Part shown: one piece after another, positions 1 to 8,506 of the stretch
Position numbering within the stretch: the stretch's first letter is position 1
Layout of the letters: each line of letters begins with the position of its first letter
Source of the DNA: Emmonsiellopsis sp. PD_33
Lineage: Eukaryota > Ascomycota > Eurotiomycetes > Onygenales > Ajellomycetaceae
Direction of reading: 5' to 3'
Assembly (NCBI GenBank): GCA_032988165.1
Contig: JANTQF010000587.1
Coordinates: 1 to 11,113 of the forward strand
Length of the DNA stretch: 11,113 bases
Notes under the pieces: model-generated
Seen by the model: the letters and a program-made list of their open reading frames with translations, nothing else
What the model was told of the DNA's origin: nothing
Databases searched by the model: none
Position numbers and translations under genes: made by a program

Positions 1-108
1 GCATTTAGTACTCGAGCTGGAGAATCTCCAGCGCGTCTTGCGGGAGATTGATAAACTGCCTCCCGACCACGATGATGGAGATGGAGATGATGACGAGCTT
101 ACTTCCAT
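1..108 (+). other. G+C-richer segment with partial open frame, cut by telomere repeats
   Basis: This stretch differs sharply from the AT-rich DNA to its right: it is G+C-richer and has several CpG sites. The frame starting at base 2 is open from the window edge and reads as a Leu/Glu-rich helical segment, then a run of Asp and Gly (about residues 25-33), then runs on into the CCCTAA repeats as Leu-Thr repeats and ends shortly after in AT-rich DNA. It could be the C-terminal part of a gene broken by a telomere addition or insertion, or a chimeric assembly join. I do not recognise the protein. With only 36 codons the coding nature is unproven. Confidence 0.3.
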
Positions 109-140
109 CCTAACCCTAACCCTAACCCTAACCCTAACCT
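109..140 (+). repeat. Telomere repeats (CCCTAA)n, about five units
   Basis: Four exact CCCTAA units (114-137) are flanked by partial units CCTAA (109-113) and CCT (138-140). Reading the C-rich strand left to right means that a chromosome end would lie to the left, with 147-bp satellite and helicase gene on the centromeric side. The repeat is nevertheless followed leftwards by unrelated G+C-richer sequence, so in this assembly the array is interstitial. A native telomere in fungi is usually longer, so this may be the inner edge of a telomere, a short internal tract or a join. Confidence 0.9.
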
Positions 141-243
141 TATTTTTTATAATATTAACTTTTATTTTAATTTAATATTCTTTTAAATTTAATTTATTAT
201 TTAATTTTAATTTTTTTAATTTTTTAATATTATTTTTTATCTT
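141..243. other. Extremely AT-rich spacer
   Basis: Between the telomere repeats and the satellite lies about 100 bp made almost wholly of A and T (poly-T and TTTAATTTAA-like runs). No reading frame, hairpin or clear satellite unit can be made out. It may be the most decayed part of the satellite. Confidence 0.5.
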
Positions 244-2175
244 TCTAATATAAATATAAGCTTTTTTTTTAATTTAAAAAAATCTATATTTTTTACCTAT
301 TAATATATTAAAATTTCAGTGGCCTTACCCTATAATCTTATCTTTTATTAACCCTAACTTTTTATATATACTTTTTATCTTCTCTTAGTAACTAAGTATC
401 AGACTGAGTTATTATAAAATCTATAATTAATAACTTTTTTTACTCTTTAATATATAAAAATTTCAGCACCCTTAGCCTATAAATTTAGCTGTTATTAATA
501 TAAACTTTATATATTTACTTTTTAACTTTATTATCTAACTAAAAGCTAAATAGGCTCAGAATGAAATCTATAATTAATACTTTTTTTTTACTTTTTAATA
601 TATAAAAATTTTAATTCTCTTAGCTAATAGGTTATACTTTTATTAATATTAATTTTATATATCCATCTTTTTACTTTACCTTCTAATTAAGAGCCAGACA
701 GGCCTACTATAAAATCTATAATTAATGATGTTTTTTACTCTTTAATACTCTAAAATTTCAGCTCTCTTAGTTAGTGAGTTTACCTTTTAATTTCATTTAT
801 ATTATATATTTACTTTCTATCTTATCTTACTAAATCAAGTGCTGAGCAGGCCTGCCATAGACTTTATAACTAAAACTTTTTTTTACCCTTTAATATATAA
901 AAATTTTAGTAGTCTTAGCTGATAGGTTAAGCTCTTATTAATATAAACTTTATATATTTACTTTTTAACTTTATCTCCTAACTAAGTCTCTTGCTGACTA
1001 AGCACTGGTTAGGGCCACTAGAATATTTAAAAATAACTTATTTTTTTAGTTTCTAATATATTAAAATTTCACCTGGTTTAGATATTATACTAGGTCTTTA
1101 TTAACTAGAAGGTTATATATCTCTACTCTCATTTTCCCTGCTAACTAAGCACTGATTAGGGCTGCTAAAATATCTAAAAATAACTTTTTTTTTTAGTGTT
1201 TATCATATTAAAATTTCAGCTGATTTGAATATTATACTAGATTTTTATTAAGTCAGAGGTTATATATCTATACTCTAACTTTTCCTACTGACTAAGTACT
1301 GATTAGGGCTGCTAAAATATCTAAAAATATCTTATTTATTTAATCTCTAATATATTAAAATTTCACATAATTTAAATATTATACTAGGTTTTTATTAACT
1401 AGGAGATTATATATCTACACTCTCACTTTTCCTGCTGACTAAGCACTGGTTGGGGCCACTAAAATATCTAAAAATAATTTTTTTTTTTAGTGGTTGCTAT
1501 ATTAAAATTTCAGCTACTTTAGATATTATATTAGATCTTTATTAACTAAGAGGTTATATATCTATACTCTCACTTTCCCTGCTGACTAAGCACTGGTTGG
1601 GGCCGCTAAAATATCTAAAAATAACTTTTTTTTAACTATTAATATATTAAATTTTCAGCTGCTTTAGATGTCATTATAGGCTCATAAGAACCTAAACTTC
1701 TAATATCTACTCTGTAACTTTACTTGCTGACTAACCATATAAGAGGCTGACTAAGATATTTATATATAACTACTTTTATTACTATTTAATATATATAAGT
1801 CTCAGCTGGTTTCAATGATGTTATAGGCCCCTAAGGATAAAAGTTATTAAAATTTACCTTCTAACTTTACTTGCTGACTAAGCATATAAGAGGCTGACTA
1901 AGATATTTATATATAACTACTTTTATTACTCTTTAATATATATAAGTTTCAGCTGGTTTCAACGACGTTATAGGCCCCTAAGGATAAAAGTTATTAAAAT
2001 TTACCTTCTAACTTTACTTACTAACTAAGTATATAATAGGGTGACTAAGATATCTATATATAACTACTTTTCCCTCTCTTTAATATATATAAGTATCAGC
2101 CAGTTTGAGTGACATTATAAGCCTCTAGAGAAAAAAATATTTAAAACTCTACTCTCTAACTTTTCTTGCTGATAT
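244..2175. repeat. Subtelomeric tandem satellite, 147-bp period, about 13 diverged units
   Basis: A core resembling GCTGACTAAGCA recurs with its ACTAAG-equivalent starting at about 391, 538, 686, 834, 981/997, 1144, 1291, 1438, 1585, 1730, 1877, 2024 and 2172. Steps are 145-148 and mostly exactly 147, with one 16-bp shift near 981-997. A second landmark, TTTCAG, repeats at 314, 461 and about 756 with the same period. Three subfamilies lie in blocks: about 244-980 (most decayed), 997-1700 (core followed by CACTGGTTGGGGCC-like sequence) and 1730-2170 (core followed by ATATAAGAGGCTGAC-like sequence). Units differ mainly by transitions and poly-T length, as expected from C-to-T decay. No coding potential is seen. 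Confidence 0.85.
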
Positions 2176-2700
2176 CTCTCCTAATATTTATATTATAAAG
2201 ATGGGAACTAACCCATTTTAAAGCTCTTTTTAAGCTCTATAACTTTGTCTCTTTGAAGAATTTCTATATCATTTAAACTGGAGAAGTTATCTTAAGTTAA
2301 AAGTTATTTTTTCTGAATTTTATTATCACTATATATTTACCCAGTTCTAACCTCAGGTATTTTCCCTTATATTTATTCTATGGAGATGAACCCTATCTCA
2401 TTTTAAAGCTCTTTTTAAACTCTATAATACTATTTTTAAATAGCCTTTAATATCCTTAATATTTATAGAGTTATTCTAAGTTATAATATAGGTCTTCCTG
2501 GTTAAGTAATTACAGTATAATATTTTAACTTTAACTTAAGATAACTCTATTAATATTTATACTATAAGGATAAAAATTACTTTATTTTAAAGCTCTTTTT
2601 ATACTCTATACCTTGATCTCTTTTTCTGACTCTAATATTATTATTATTGGATAATTTATTACCACCAGAAGAAGGTTAATGTTAAAATTATATTACTACT
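2176..2700. repeat. Second tandem repeat, about 184-bp period, three units
   Basis: The landmark AAAGCTCTTTTTAAGCTCTA recurs in diverged form with its AAGCTC at 2221, 2406 and 2590 (steps of 185 and 184). It is preceded each time by an AATATTTATATTATAAAG-like stretch and followed by sequence containing TTATCTTAAGTTAA or its reverse complement, so each unit seems partly fold-back. The same family reappears inverted at about 10338-10364 and, much less mutated, at 10721-10752. This links the two flanks of the gene pair. Confidence 0.75.
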
Positions 2701-2952
2701 AACTTTAACTTACACTTTAGCTTGGATATACTATATTTAAATACTTTTAATGAGTATATAGTTTAGTTTTAATTATATTTACTGATATCTTTTATATATA
2801 AACTCTTTTACTTTCCTAATTACTGTCTTTAGCTGTGGAAATTGATGTTCCTGCTTAGTAAGATCCTTAGTGCCACACTAAAAAATAGGAAATAAAAGGC
2901 TGGGAAATTTTCTCTTCCTTTCTCTTCTCTTTTATTTTTTCTTTTATTAATC
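2701..2952 (+). promoter_or_regulatory. Upstream region of the two-exon gene
   Basis: AT-rich sequence with a TATATAG box near 2754-2761 leads into a pyrimidine-rich tract at about 2910-2946 (TTTCTCTTCCTTTCTCTTCT and following), directly before the ATG at 2953. CT-rich tracts just upstream of the start are common around fungal transcription starts. The extent of the promoter cannot be set from sequence alone. Confidence 0.35.
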
Positions 2953-3814
2953 ATGTCTTCTTCTTTCCCCCCCACTCCTCCTCCTATAACTCATACTGAG
3001 TTAGAAAAGCAGCTTCAACACCTAGCTACTCATCTACCTGGGAAAAATGAAGAAAGATTTCATTCTTGGTTTAAAAACCTAGTTTCTCTCTCAGAAAAAT
3101 CCTTATCCTTACCTGCTCCTTATTCTTTCCACCTCTATCCTTCCCAGATTGGTTATAAAAATCGGAAATCCAAAGACAGGCATCTTCAAAATGCCCCAGC
3201 TATAGATCAGGATCTATATACCTCCCTAATAACTGTTTCCATGGCCAATCTTTCAGTTACCCGGCAGACAACCCCCTATGCTCAGTACTGGATCACCCAA
3301 AACCCAGATAATCTCATCTTTGAGAAGACTATCTGGTATAAAAACATGAAGGCTAGGAAGGATATCTCTGAGGAGAAAAAGAAGGAGGAGATAGAGGAGG
3401 AGAAAAAGGCTTGGAAGAAGGGGAATAAATATTGGCATCTTGTAGGAATTAAACTATTCAGAAACAAGGTAAGTTTTCCACCTATTTCTTTATTTACTTC
3501 TTTTATATTTATTTCATTAGATCCCTAACTAATTTATCTATTTTTTATACTTTAAGATCTATATTTTTAACCCAGGCTTTGGAAATGATCCTTCTGTTGA
3601 TACAGTTCATAAGATTGGAATGAACTCTATTGCTGAGGCACTGGTTAAGAGACTGAAGGAGATAAATGGTTCCTTAAATATTCAGATTGGAGGTTGGGAT
3701 AATCCTAATGGAAAATGTATTAATTTAACCTGTAAATGGTTAATAAGGGATATCTTGGGGGCATATAGGAGAAGGGTTGGTTTTAATGTTGAATGGAAGC
3801 AGGTTACTTTGTAA
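2953..3814 (+). CDS. Two-exon gene; C-terminal half resembles a degenerate Ulp1/C48 protease
   Basis: Exon 1 (2953-3468, 172 codons) joins exon 2 (3557-3814) in phase 0 across an 88-bp intron, giving 257 aa. A second intron (3811-3905) would give 259 aa. Residues 1-130 are not recognised. About residues 134-157 form a Lys/Glu-rich, probably helical stretch. From residue 157 the pattern Y160-W161-H162-LVGI, then IYIFN177P, then NPNG-K-C226-xxxx-C231 follows the layout of Ulp1-type cysteine proteases (HW.LV.I, then D, then PNG..C). The 17- and 49-residue gaps from Y160 to N177 and N177 to C226 are what I recall for yeast Ulp1. If so, the His and Asp positions are Tyr and Asn, and only the Cys is kept, so activity is doubtful. 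The start is the first ATG after a CT-rich leader. The gene is convergent with the helicase gene. The gene model is fairly secure; the family call is tentative. Confidence 0.7.
3469..3556 (+). other. Spliceosomal intron of the two-exon gene (88 bp)
   Basis: The donor GTAAGT at 3469 follows codon 172, a CCCTAACTAAT branch-like motif lies at about 3522-3532, and the acceptor TTTAAG ends at 3556. Removal keeps the frame exactly and makes exon 2 read straight into the ATG-containing frame at 3620. The alternative acceptor CCCAG at 3575 would put exon 2 in a different frame and is not favoured. Confidence 0.8.
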
Positions 3815-3905
3815 AGAGGTTAATTTTAACCTCTAATTCTTTTATTAATATCTTTTGGTTTTTCTTTTAATTAAACCTTTTTTTTATTCTTTACTAATTT
3901 TCCAG
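3811..3905 (+). other. Possible second intron overlapping the stop codon (95 bp)
   Basis: A GTAAAG donor at 3811, a TTTACTAATTTT branch-like motif near 3890-3901 and a TTTTCCAG acceptor ending at 3905 form a plausible intron. Splicing would replace the TAA at 3812-3814 with a read through to TGA at 3913-3915, adding two residues (Leu-Phe). The effect on the protein is trivial, so coding constraint gives no help in deciding whether it is used. Confidence 0.4.
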
Positions 3906-4309
3906 GCTATTCTGATTGATATAACACTATCTATTTAGGTACTTTATCTGATAACTAGGCAAATATCTACATAAATTATTAATACTTATAATTGAACTGT
4001 TCTAATTAGTATTATAAGGCTGTATGTTTATTTCTAAGCTAGTAAATTCTATCTTTACTTGACTTGGTTTCACCTATATATATATATAGGCTACTTATCC
4101 TGGTTACCACGGAAAGGTGCAAGTAATTTAACCAGGGAAAACAAAATAAACTCCAAACTCCAAACTCCAAACTTCAAACTCCAAACTCCAAACACCTATA
4201 GTTAAAAGAGAAACAGCTAAAATCATATAGAGAGAAAGGAAATAACTCCAAACATCTTAAAAAGAGGCAATATGCAATGAAAATATAATATTAAAGGAAA
4301 AAAACCCTT
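3816..4309. other. Intergenic region between convergent genes
   Basis: This AT-rich stretch holds the 3' ends of both genes. Visible items are a short TA run (about 4075-4088), an 8-bp inverted repeat CCTGGTTA / TAACCAGG (4099-4106 and 4129-4136, 22-nt loop) and the heptamer array described separately. No further gene is seen. Confidence 0.5.
4148..4196. repeat. Heptamer tandem repeat (AAACTCC)7
   Basis: Seven consecutive 7-bp units: five exact AAACTCC, one AAACTTC (4169-4175) and a last AAACACC. A stray AACTCCAAAC copy occurs near 4244-4253. The array lies just past the 3' end of the helicase gene. Its strict 7-bp unit resembles a microsatellite; it is not the telomere hexamer. Confidence 0.85.
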
Positions 4310-7300
4310 CTAAGGCAGCTGTTTAGCCTTCTCCAGTAGTCTATAAAAAACTATAAGTCCAACCAGGCTCTCTGTGTTAAACATCTGCTTGTCAACCTCA
4401 ATCATGGATCTAAAAAATCCATCTGGAGTCTCCACTGGAAGTGTATTTAACACTGGAAGTGAGAGACTTTCAAAATGGGATTTATTTAACCAACATCCAA
4501 CTATAAAAGGCTTGATAATATCTGTATATAAACAGTGTTTATCATCCTTCTTAGTTTGATTGCAGAGGATAACAGGTAATAGGCATGTAAAGCAGGCAGA
4601 GTGATTCTTTAGAGAATATCTTCTAAAGCTACTTACTAAGGTTTTGTAGGCATATGATGTGGGAATAGAGCATTGGGAAAAGGTATGGGACTGAAGAAGG
4701 GGTCTTTTAGAGGGATCTTTAAAGATAGCCTCTGTAAAACAGATGATACAGTGATTTAGGAAGGGTTTAAGTGCAAGAAACAGACATTTTTGTCTTCTTT
4801 CAACAGTTTTTTGATAGTTAATTAGATGGGAGGATCCTAGTTTTAAATCAGTAGTTCTTTTAGAGCATAAATCACATGGTTTTTCATGTGGTCCACACTC
4901 TGAGATAATAACCTGATCAAATACTTGTCTTAGGAGCTTCCTTCTACATACCTTTTCATTTAAAAACTGTTTGAAAAGAGCTTTCTCAGCAGGATCATTC
5001 TGATGGGACTGTAGCTCTTTTTGGGTGGTATAGATAAGAGAGTAGCCAGTCTCATTATTTCTCCCCATTCTGCCTGTTTCCTGCACAAAATCAGTAAGGG
5101 AATAGCTAGATAAATAATGAATGACCAGGGTAACTTTTTGGAAATCAAATCCAGCTGAAATAGCACTGGTGGCAAATAAGATAGACTTTTTAAAGGAAAT
5201 AAACTCAGATAGATGCTTTTGCTTTTCAAAATCAGATAGATCAGCATGATAATAGGTAGAGGCATAAGAAAACTGAGAGGAAAAAGCTATAGTATCAGCC
5301 TTAGACATACAGTAGATAATTATCCTATCATCTGAATGAGAATGTCTGGATTTAATAAGATAATCTCTTAATTCATCCATCTGGAGATCTTTTTTCTCAG
5401 AGTCAAAGAATTTCATTTGATAATGAATATTAGACTGAGAGATGTGACTTCTTATGGTAAGATTATTACTTAGAAACATCATTTCCTTCAGTTTCTTTTC
5501 ATAATCAGTACTTAAAGTGGCAGTAGTAAAGATAAACTGGGTATTTATCATCCTTAGCTGCTTAAGATGCTTCATTGCATGTCTGTAATGCTCAGCAGTC
5601 ACTATAAGATGACATTCATCAAAGATAATCCTTTCCAGTTGATTTTGGGCCTGTAACTGAAAAAGAAATGTCATAAAAGCTTCACTAACAGCAGTTTCAA
5701 CTGAAACTAAAATAAGAGAGTCAGAATTATCAATTCTTTTCTCCTCATAGAATGAACAGGAGATGTTAAACTCTTCAGCTCTTTTTTTAATATCAGATTT
5801 TAAAGAAACAAGAGGAACAATAACAATAGAAGACTTAGAATTAGTTAGACTGGCAGTTAAGAGAAAGAGAGTGGTTTTTCCACCTGCAGTGGGTAGAATA
5901 ATGGTTAAACAGGGCTTTTTTTGAAGGATAAACTGTAAGGCAAGTTTTTGTTGGAAAGATTTAAAAGAAACAGTGGAATCCTGAAAGAAATCCTGTAATA
6001 ATTGAGAAAGAATGTCAGTATTAAGAAATGAAAACTCAGCTTGATCTTTTCCATCTGATTTAGTAAGTATAAGCTTTTGGTAGGAATCTATAGCTTCTTC
6101 AGGTTGGGAATCAGTATCAGAATGAATCCTATCATCTAAATCAGATAGAAAGTTAGTAGAATCCTCATTAAGAAGTGAAATATAACTAGAAAGCTCAGCA
6201 AGTTTAACTTTTTTAACAGTAGAAGAAGTAGCAGATAAAGAAGAGATAGAAAGGGAGTGTTTTTTTCTGTTTTTTAAAGCATCAGAGGAGATAGGAAAAT
6301 AAGAGGAAGAAGACTGGATATTAAACTCATTAGAATGTAAGAAGGAGGACTGGAAGGAAGTAAAGGAGATATTATTTAACTGGAAAAAGGCATGATAATT
6401 TAAAGAAAACCTGAGGAACTGAGCCTGTTTTTGAAGGGTAAAATTAGAGAAATCAGTCTGTTTTCTAGCATAAACTAGATGGGAGGTTTTAACACTATGG
6501 TGCATCTGTTCTGCTACTATATTATCATAGGAATCATCTGGATCATCCTCAAAGATAGTTTCTTTCATGCAGTCTCTTATAACAGCTAAGATAGCATGCC
6601 TATAGAGCTGTATGTTTAGTTTCTGCCCTATATATCTAGCAGATAGATGCCTTAGTGTATCACTAAGATCCCTAGACTTTAATCTCCTATTAGAATAGAA
6701 TAGAAGCTCCTTAGCTAGAGATTCCTGGGAAGAAGTAGAAAGGGTTAGAAACTGAACAAAGGGAAGAATAACTGAAAGATAGATAAGGGTAAGATAGCTA
6801 ACAGAGGTGGGGAGAAATCTAATTGCAGCCTGTTCCCTGGAGGTAGTAGAAAAGGTCTTAGAATATCTCATCTTTATATAAAAAAGCTTGTGCTCTTTAT
6901 TTAGGAAGAGATTTCTTTGATTTTTCATGGAATTAGCATGCAATAGGATAGATAACTCACTCCCCCTACTGGGTGCCCCACAGGTAAGATGAAATAAAGC
7001 CATTAAACAGCATAAAAAGGAATGGACTTGATGAAAATAATCATCAACAGCAGATGGAATAGGTTTTAACTTGGAATTCTCAATGAAAAACATCTTTTTT
7101 CTCAGGGAAGGGGTATATAGGACCTTATTGGAAAGGAAACTTGAAAAGGACTGTAAATAGGGATTATGGGTAAGAAAAGAATGACCTAAACCTCTATCAT
7201 TCTCCTGCTCAGAGATAGCAGCTTGATTGAGAGAGATAGAGGTTAATTCCTGCATAAAGGAGATATCAAAAAGAAGATTTTTAAAAAGTAAATCAGCAGT

Positions 7301-8506
7301 GTGTAAAATAGACTTATGAGAAAGGGAAATAAGAGAGTTAACAGTTAGGAAAACATTATTAATAGAGAAAGAATGGGAATCCTGCCAGTTAACTTGAAAA
7401 GCTTCATTACTACTTTCTTTATTAACTTTAAAAGCATAAGCTCTTAAGGCAAGTAGTTCAGCCAGGGCAGTTTCAGTGTGGTTTTGAAAGTAATTATGCA
7501 TAAACTCAGAGATATAGGAAGATAGGCGCATAGAGGGATCCTGGGAATGTTTGATAGAAGAAAAAAGAAGAATACAGAGCTGGGAATTATAGATAAAGGC
7601 AGAATATAACTGGCTCATTTGAAAAGAGGTCTTTAAAGTGAGTGTTTTTGAATCAATAGCCAGTATGGCAAAGAAAGAATTAATGGGATTGGAGAAATGA
7701 ATATTAGATTTAACTTGAAAGGAGGAAATTAAAAGATAAAGCATATTAACAGCAGTTTTATGAAGTAGAGAAAAGGAATAGAACTTATCTGAGAATTTTT
7801 TTTTAAGCTTTTGGTTGATCTCCTCCCTTATTTCCTCATCAGAGCTATCCATACTAGAGTTATTAGATTCTAACTCTTTTTCTTCTTCCTCTTCTATATC
7901 TTCTTCTTCAGAAAGATCACTCTCTGAGTCAGAGATCTCCTCATCAGAGAGGATAACATCAGAATGGATAGATATAGAAGGATGGGTAGTAGAAGCTAGG
8001 TTCTCTGCCTCTTTAACTAAGGAAATAAAGGTGGTTAGCTTTGCTTTTTGTATAGAATCAAGGAGATAAAGGTTTTTCAAGGAAGAATCATCCAAAGGAG
8101 AAGAAGAAGAGGAAGAAGAGGAAGAAGAAGAAGAAGAAATAGCTATAGAATCATCAACTTTAGAGAAGGAATTAAAAAGAAAGATAAAAAATGAAATGAA
8201 CACCTTAGAGTACTTTTTTAAAGAGGAATTCTGCTGTAAACCCTTAAACTTTTTCAGAGTAATTCTATCATTAGAGAAAGAATTCAGGATCTGTGCAGAA
8301 CTTCTATTTAAAAGCTGGATTTTAGTTTCAGCAAATAGAAGTAGATATTCCACACAGTCTGATATAAATTCTCCTCCAGCTAAGTTTTCTGGGAAAGACA
8401 AAAGCTCTTTCACCTTTTTAAGATCCCTATTATGCAGGAATTGCATGTACTTGGTCTCATTTTGAAAGGATGAAAGCTCCTCAGCAGTTTGATGATGTTT
8501 AAACAT
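4310..8506 (-). CDS. Tyrosine-recombinase-like / RecQ-type helicase fusion protein (telomere-linked helicase type)
   Basis: This is a single uninterrupted frame of 1398 codons starting at the first ATG after an in-frame TAG. The same frame extends upstream to an ATG at 9085, so this is probably not the original N-terminus (add 193 for full-length numbering). In order: a Ser run (about 124-136) and an acidic Asp/Glu/Ser stretch (about 187-232), both likely disordered; a helical region; a tyrosine-recombinase-like domain (about 490-690) with R514, K550, R636-H637, H670 and Y679; a Ser-rich linker; then a superfamily 2 RecQ-type helicase core. The core shows a Q-containing motif 0 just before it, PTAGGKT (872-878), DECH (963-966, in place of DEAH), a TTAT motif III, YCMS motif IV, AGFDF motif V and QETGRMGR (1142-1149). 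A RecQ zinc-binding pattern CRR...C...C..C follows (C1187, C1204, C1211, C1214), then a second Cys-rich tail. No HRDC domain is evident. ATP-dependent DNA unwinding is expected from the family; recombinase activity is inferred. It is convergent with the Ulp1-like gene. Confidence 0.9.
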   Translation of the reverse strand: MFKHHQTAEELSSFQNETKYMQFLHNRDLKKVKELLSFPENLAGGEFISDCVEYLLLFAETKIQLLNRSSAQILNSFSNDRITLKKFKGLQQNSSLKKYSKVFISFFIFLFNSFSKVDDSIAISSSSSSSSSSSSSPLDDSSLKNLYLLDSIQKAKLTTFISLVKEAENLASTTHPSISIHSDVILSDEEISDSESDLSEEEDIEEEEEKELESNNSSMDSSDEEIREEINQKLKKKFSDKFYSFSLLHKTAVNMLYLLISSFQVKSNIHFSNPINSFFAILAIDSKTLTLKTSFQMSQLYSAFIYNSQLCILLFSSIKHSQDPSMRLSSYISEFMHNYFQNHTETALAELLALRAYAFKVNKESSNEAFQVNWQDSHSFSINNVFLTVNSLISLSHKSILHTADLLFKNLLFDISFMQELTSISLNQAAISEQENDRGLGHSFLTHNPYLQSFSSFLSNKVLYTPSLRKKMFFIENSKLKPIPSAVDDYFHQVHSFLCCLMALFHLTCGAPSRGSELSILLHANSMKNQRNLFLNKEHKLFYIKMRYSKTFSTTSREQAAIRFLPTSVSYLTLIYLSVILPFVQFLTLSTSSQESLAKELLFYSNRRLKSRDLSDTLRHLSARYIGQKLNIQLYRHAILAVIRDCMKETIFEDDPDDSYDNIVAEQMHHSVKTSHLVYARKQTDFSNFTLQKQAQFLRFSLNYHAFFQLNNISFTSFQSSFLHSNEFNIQSSSSYFPISSDALKNRKKHSLSISSLSATSSTVKKVKLAELSSYISLLNEDSTNFLSDLDDRIHSDTDSQPEEAIDSYQKLILTKSDGKDQAEFSFLNTDILSQLLQDFFQDSTVSFKSFQQKLALQFILQKKPCLTIILPTAGGKTTLFLLTASLTNSKSSIVIVPLVSLKSDIKKRAEEFNISCSFYEEKRIDNSDSLILVSVETAVSEAFMTFLFQLQAQNQLERIIFDECHLIVTAEHYRHAMKHLKQLRMINTQFIFTTATLSTDYEKKLKEMMFLSNNLTIRSHISQSNIHYQMKFFDSEKKDLQMDELRDYLIKSRHSHSDDRIIIYCMSKADTIAFSSQFSYASTYYHADLSDFEKQKHLSEFISFKKSILFATSAISAGFDFQKVTLVIHYLSSYSLTDFVQETGRMGRNNETGYSLIYTTQKELQSHQNDPAEKALFKQFLNEKVCRRKLLRQVFDQVIISECGPHEKPCDLCSKRTTDLKLGSSHLINYQKTVERRQKCLFLALKPFLNHCIICFTEAIFKDPSKRPLLQSHTFSQCSIPTSYAYKTLVSSFRRYSLKNHSACFTCLLPVILCNQTKKDDKHCLYTDIIKPFIVGCWLNKSHFESLSLPVLNTLPVETPDGFFRSMIEVDKQMFNTESLVGLIVFYRLLEKAKQLP
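4862..5959 (-). other. RecQ-type helicase core with zinc-binding tail
   Basis: Residues about 850-1215 (from 8506) contain all seven superfamily 2 motifs in the right order and spacing: PTAGGKT Walker A at 5870-5893, DECH at 5609-5620, TTAT, YCMS, AGFDF and QETGRMGR starting at 5083. They are followed by the four-Cys RecQ zinc pattern. All catalytic positions look intact, so decay has not damaged the enzyme portion. Confidence 0.9.
6470..6967 (-). other. Tyrosine-recombinase-like catalytic region within the fusion protein
   Basis: Residues 514-679 (numbering from 8506) hold a full set of tyrosine recombinase marks: GAPSRGSEL (R514, compare the usual TGxRxxEL box I), YSKTF (K550, the position of the beta-hairpin Lys), YRHAI (R636-H637, compare LRHTF in box II; the usual His three residues before the Arg is Gln) and HHSVKTSHLVYAR (H670 to Y679). 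The nine-residue step from H670 to Y679 is the normal box III His to nucleophile spacing. The gap between box II and box III is longer than in phage integrases. This is pattern recognition without alignment. Confidence 0.6.

Noticed and set aside
244..2175. CRISPR-like array
   Set aside because: The repeats are contiguous 147-bp satellite units without unique spacers, in a eukaryotic setting.
3253..3467. Minus-strand frames inside exon 1
   Set aside because: Leu/Phe/Ser-rich antisense of the Lys/Glu-rich stretch of the spliced gene.
3557..3575. Use of the CCCAG acceptor at 3575 for intron 1
   Set aside because: It leaves exon 2 out of frame with the long downstream frame, whereas the acceptor at 3556 keeps it exactly.
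4075..4088. TA microsatellite as a regulatory site
   Set aside because: Short TA runs are frequent in such AT-rich DNA and nothing ties this one to a function.
4374..5265. Short open frames at 4374-4559 (+) and 4960-5265 (-)
   Set aside because: They lie inside the helicase core in other frames and show only low-complexity or shadow sequence.
7815..8465. Plus-strand open frames at 7815-8069 and 8196-8465
   Set aside because: They are antisense shadows of the acidic and serine-rich N-terminal part of the helicase gene.
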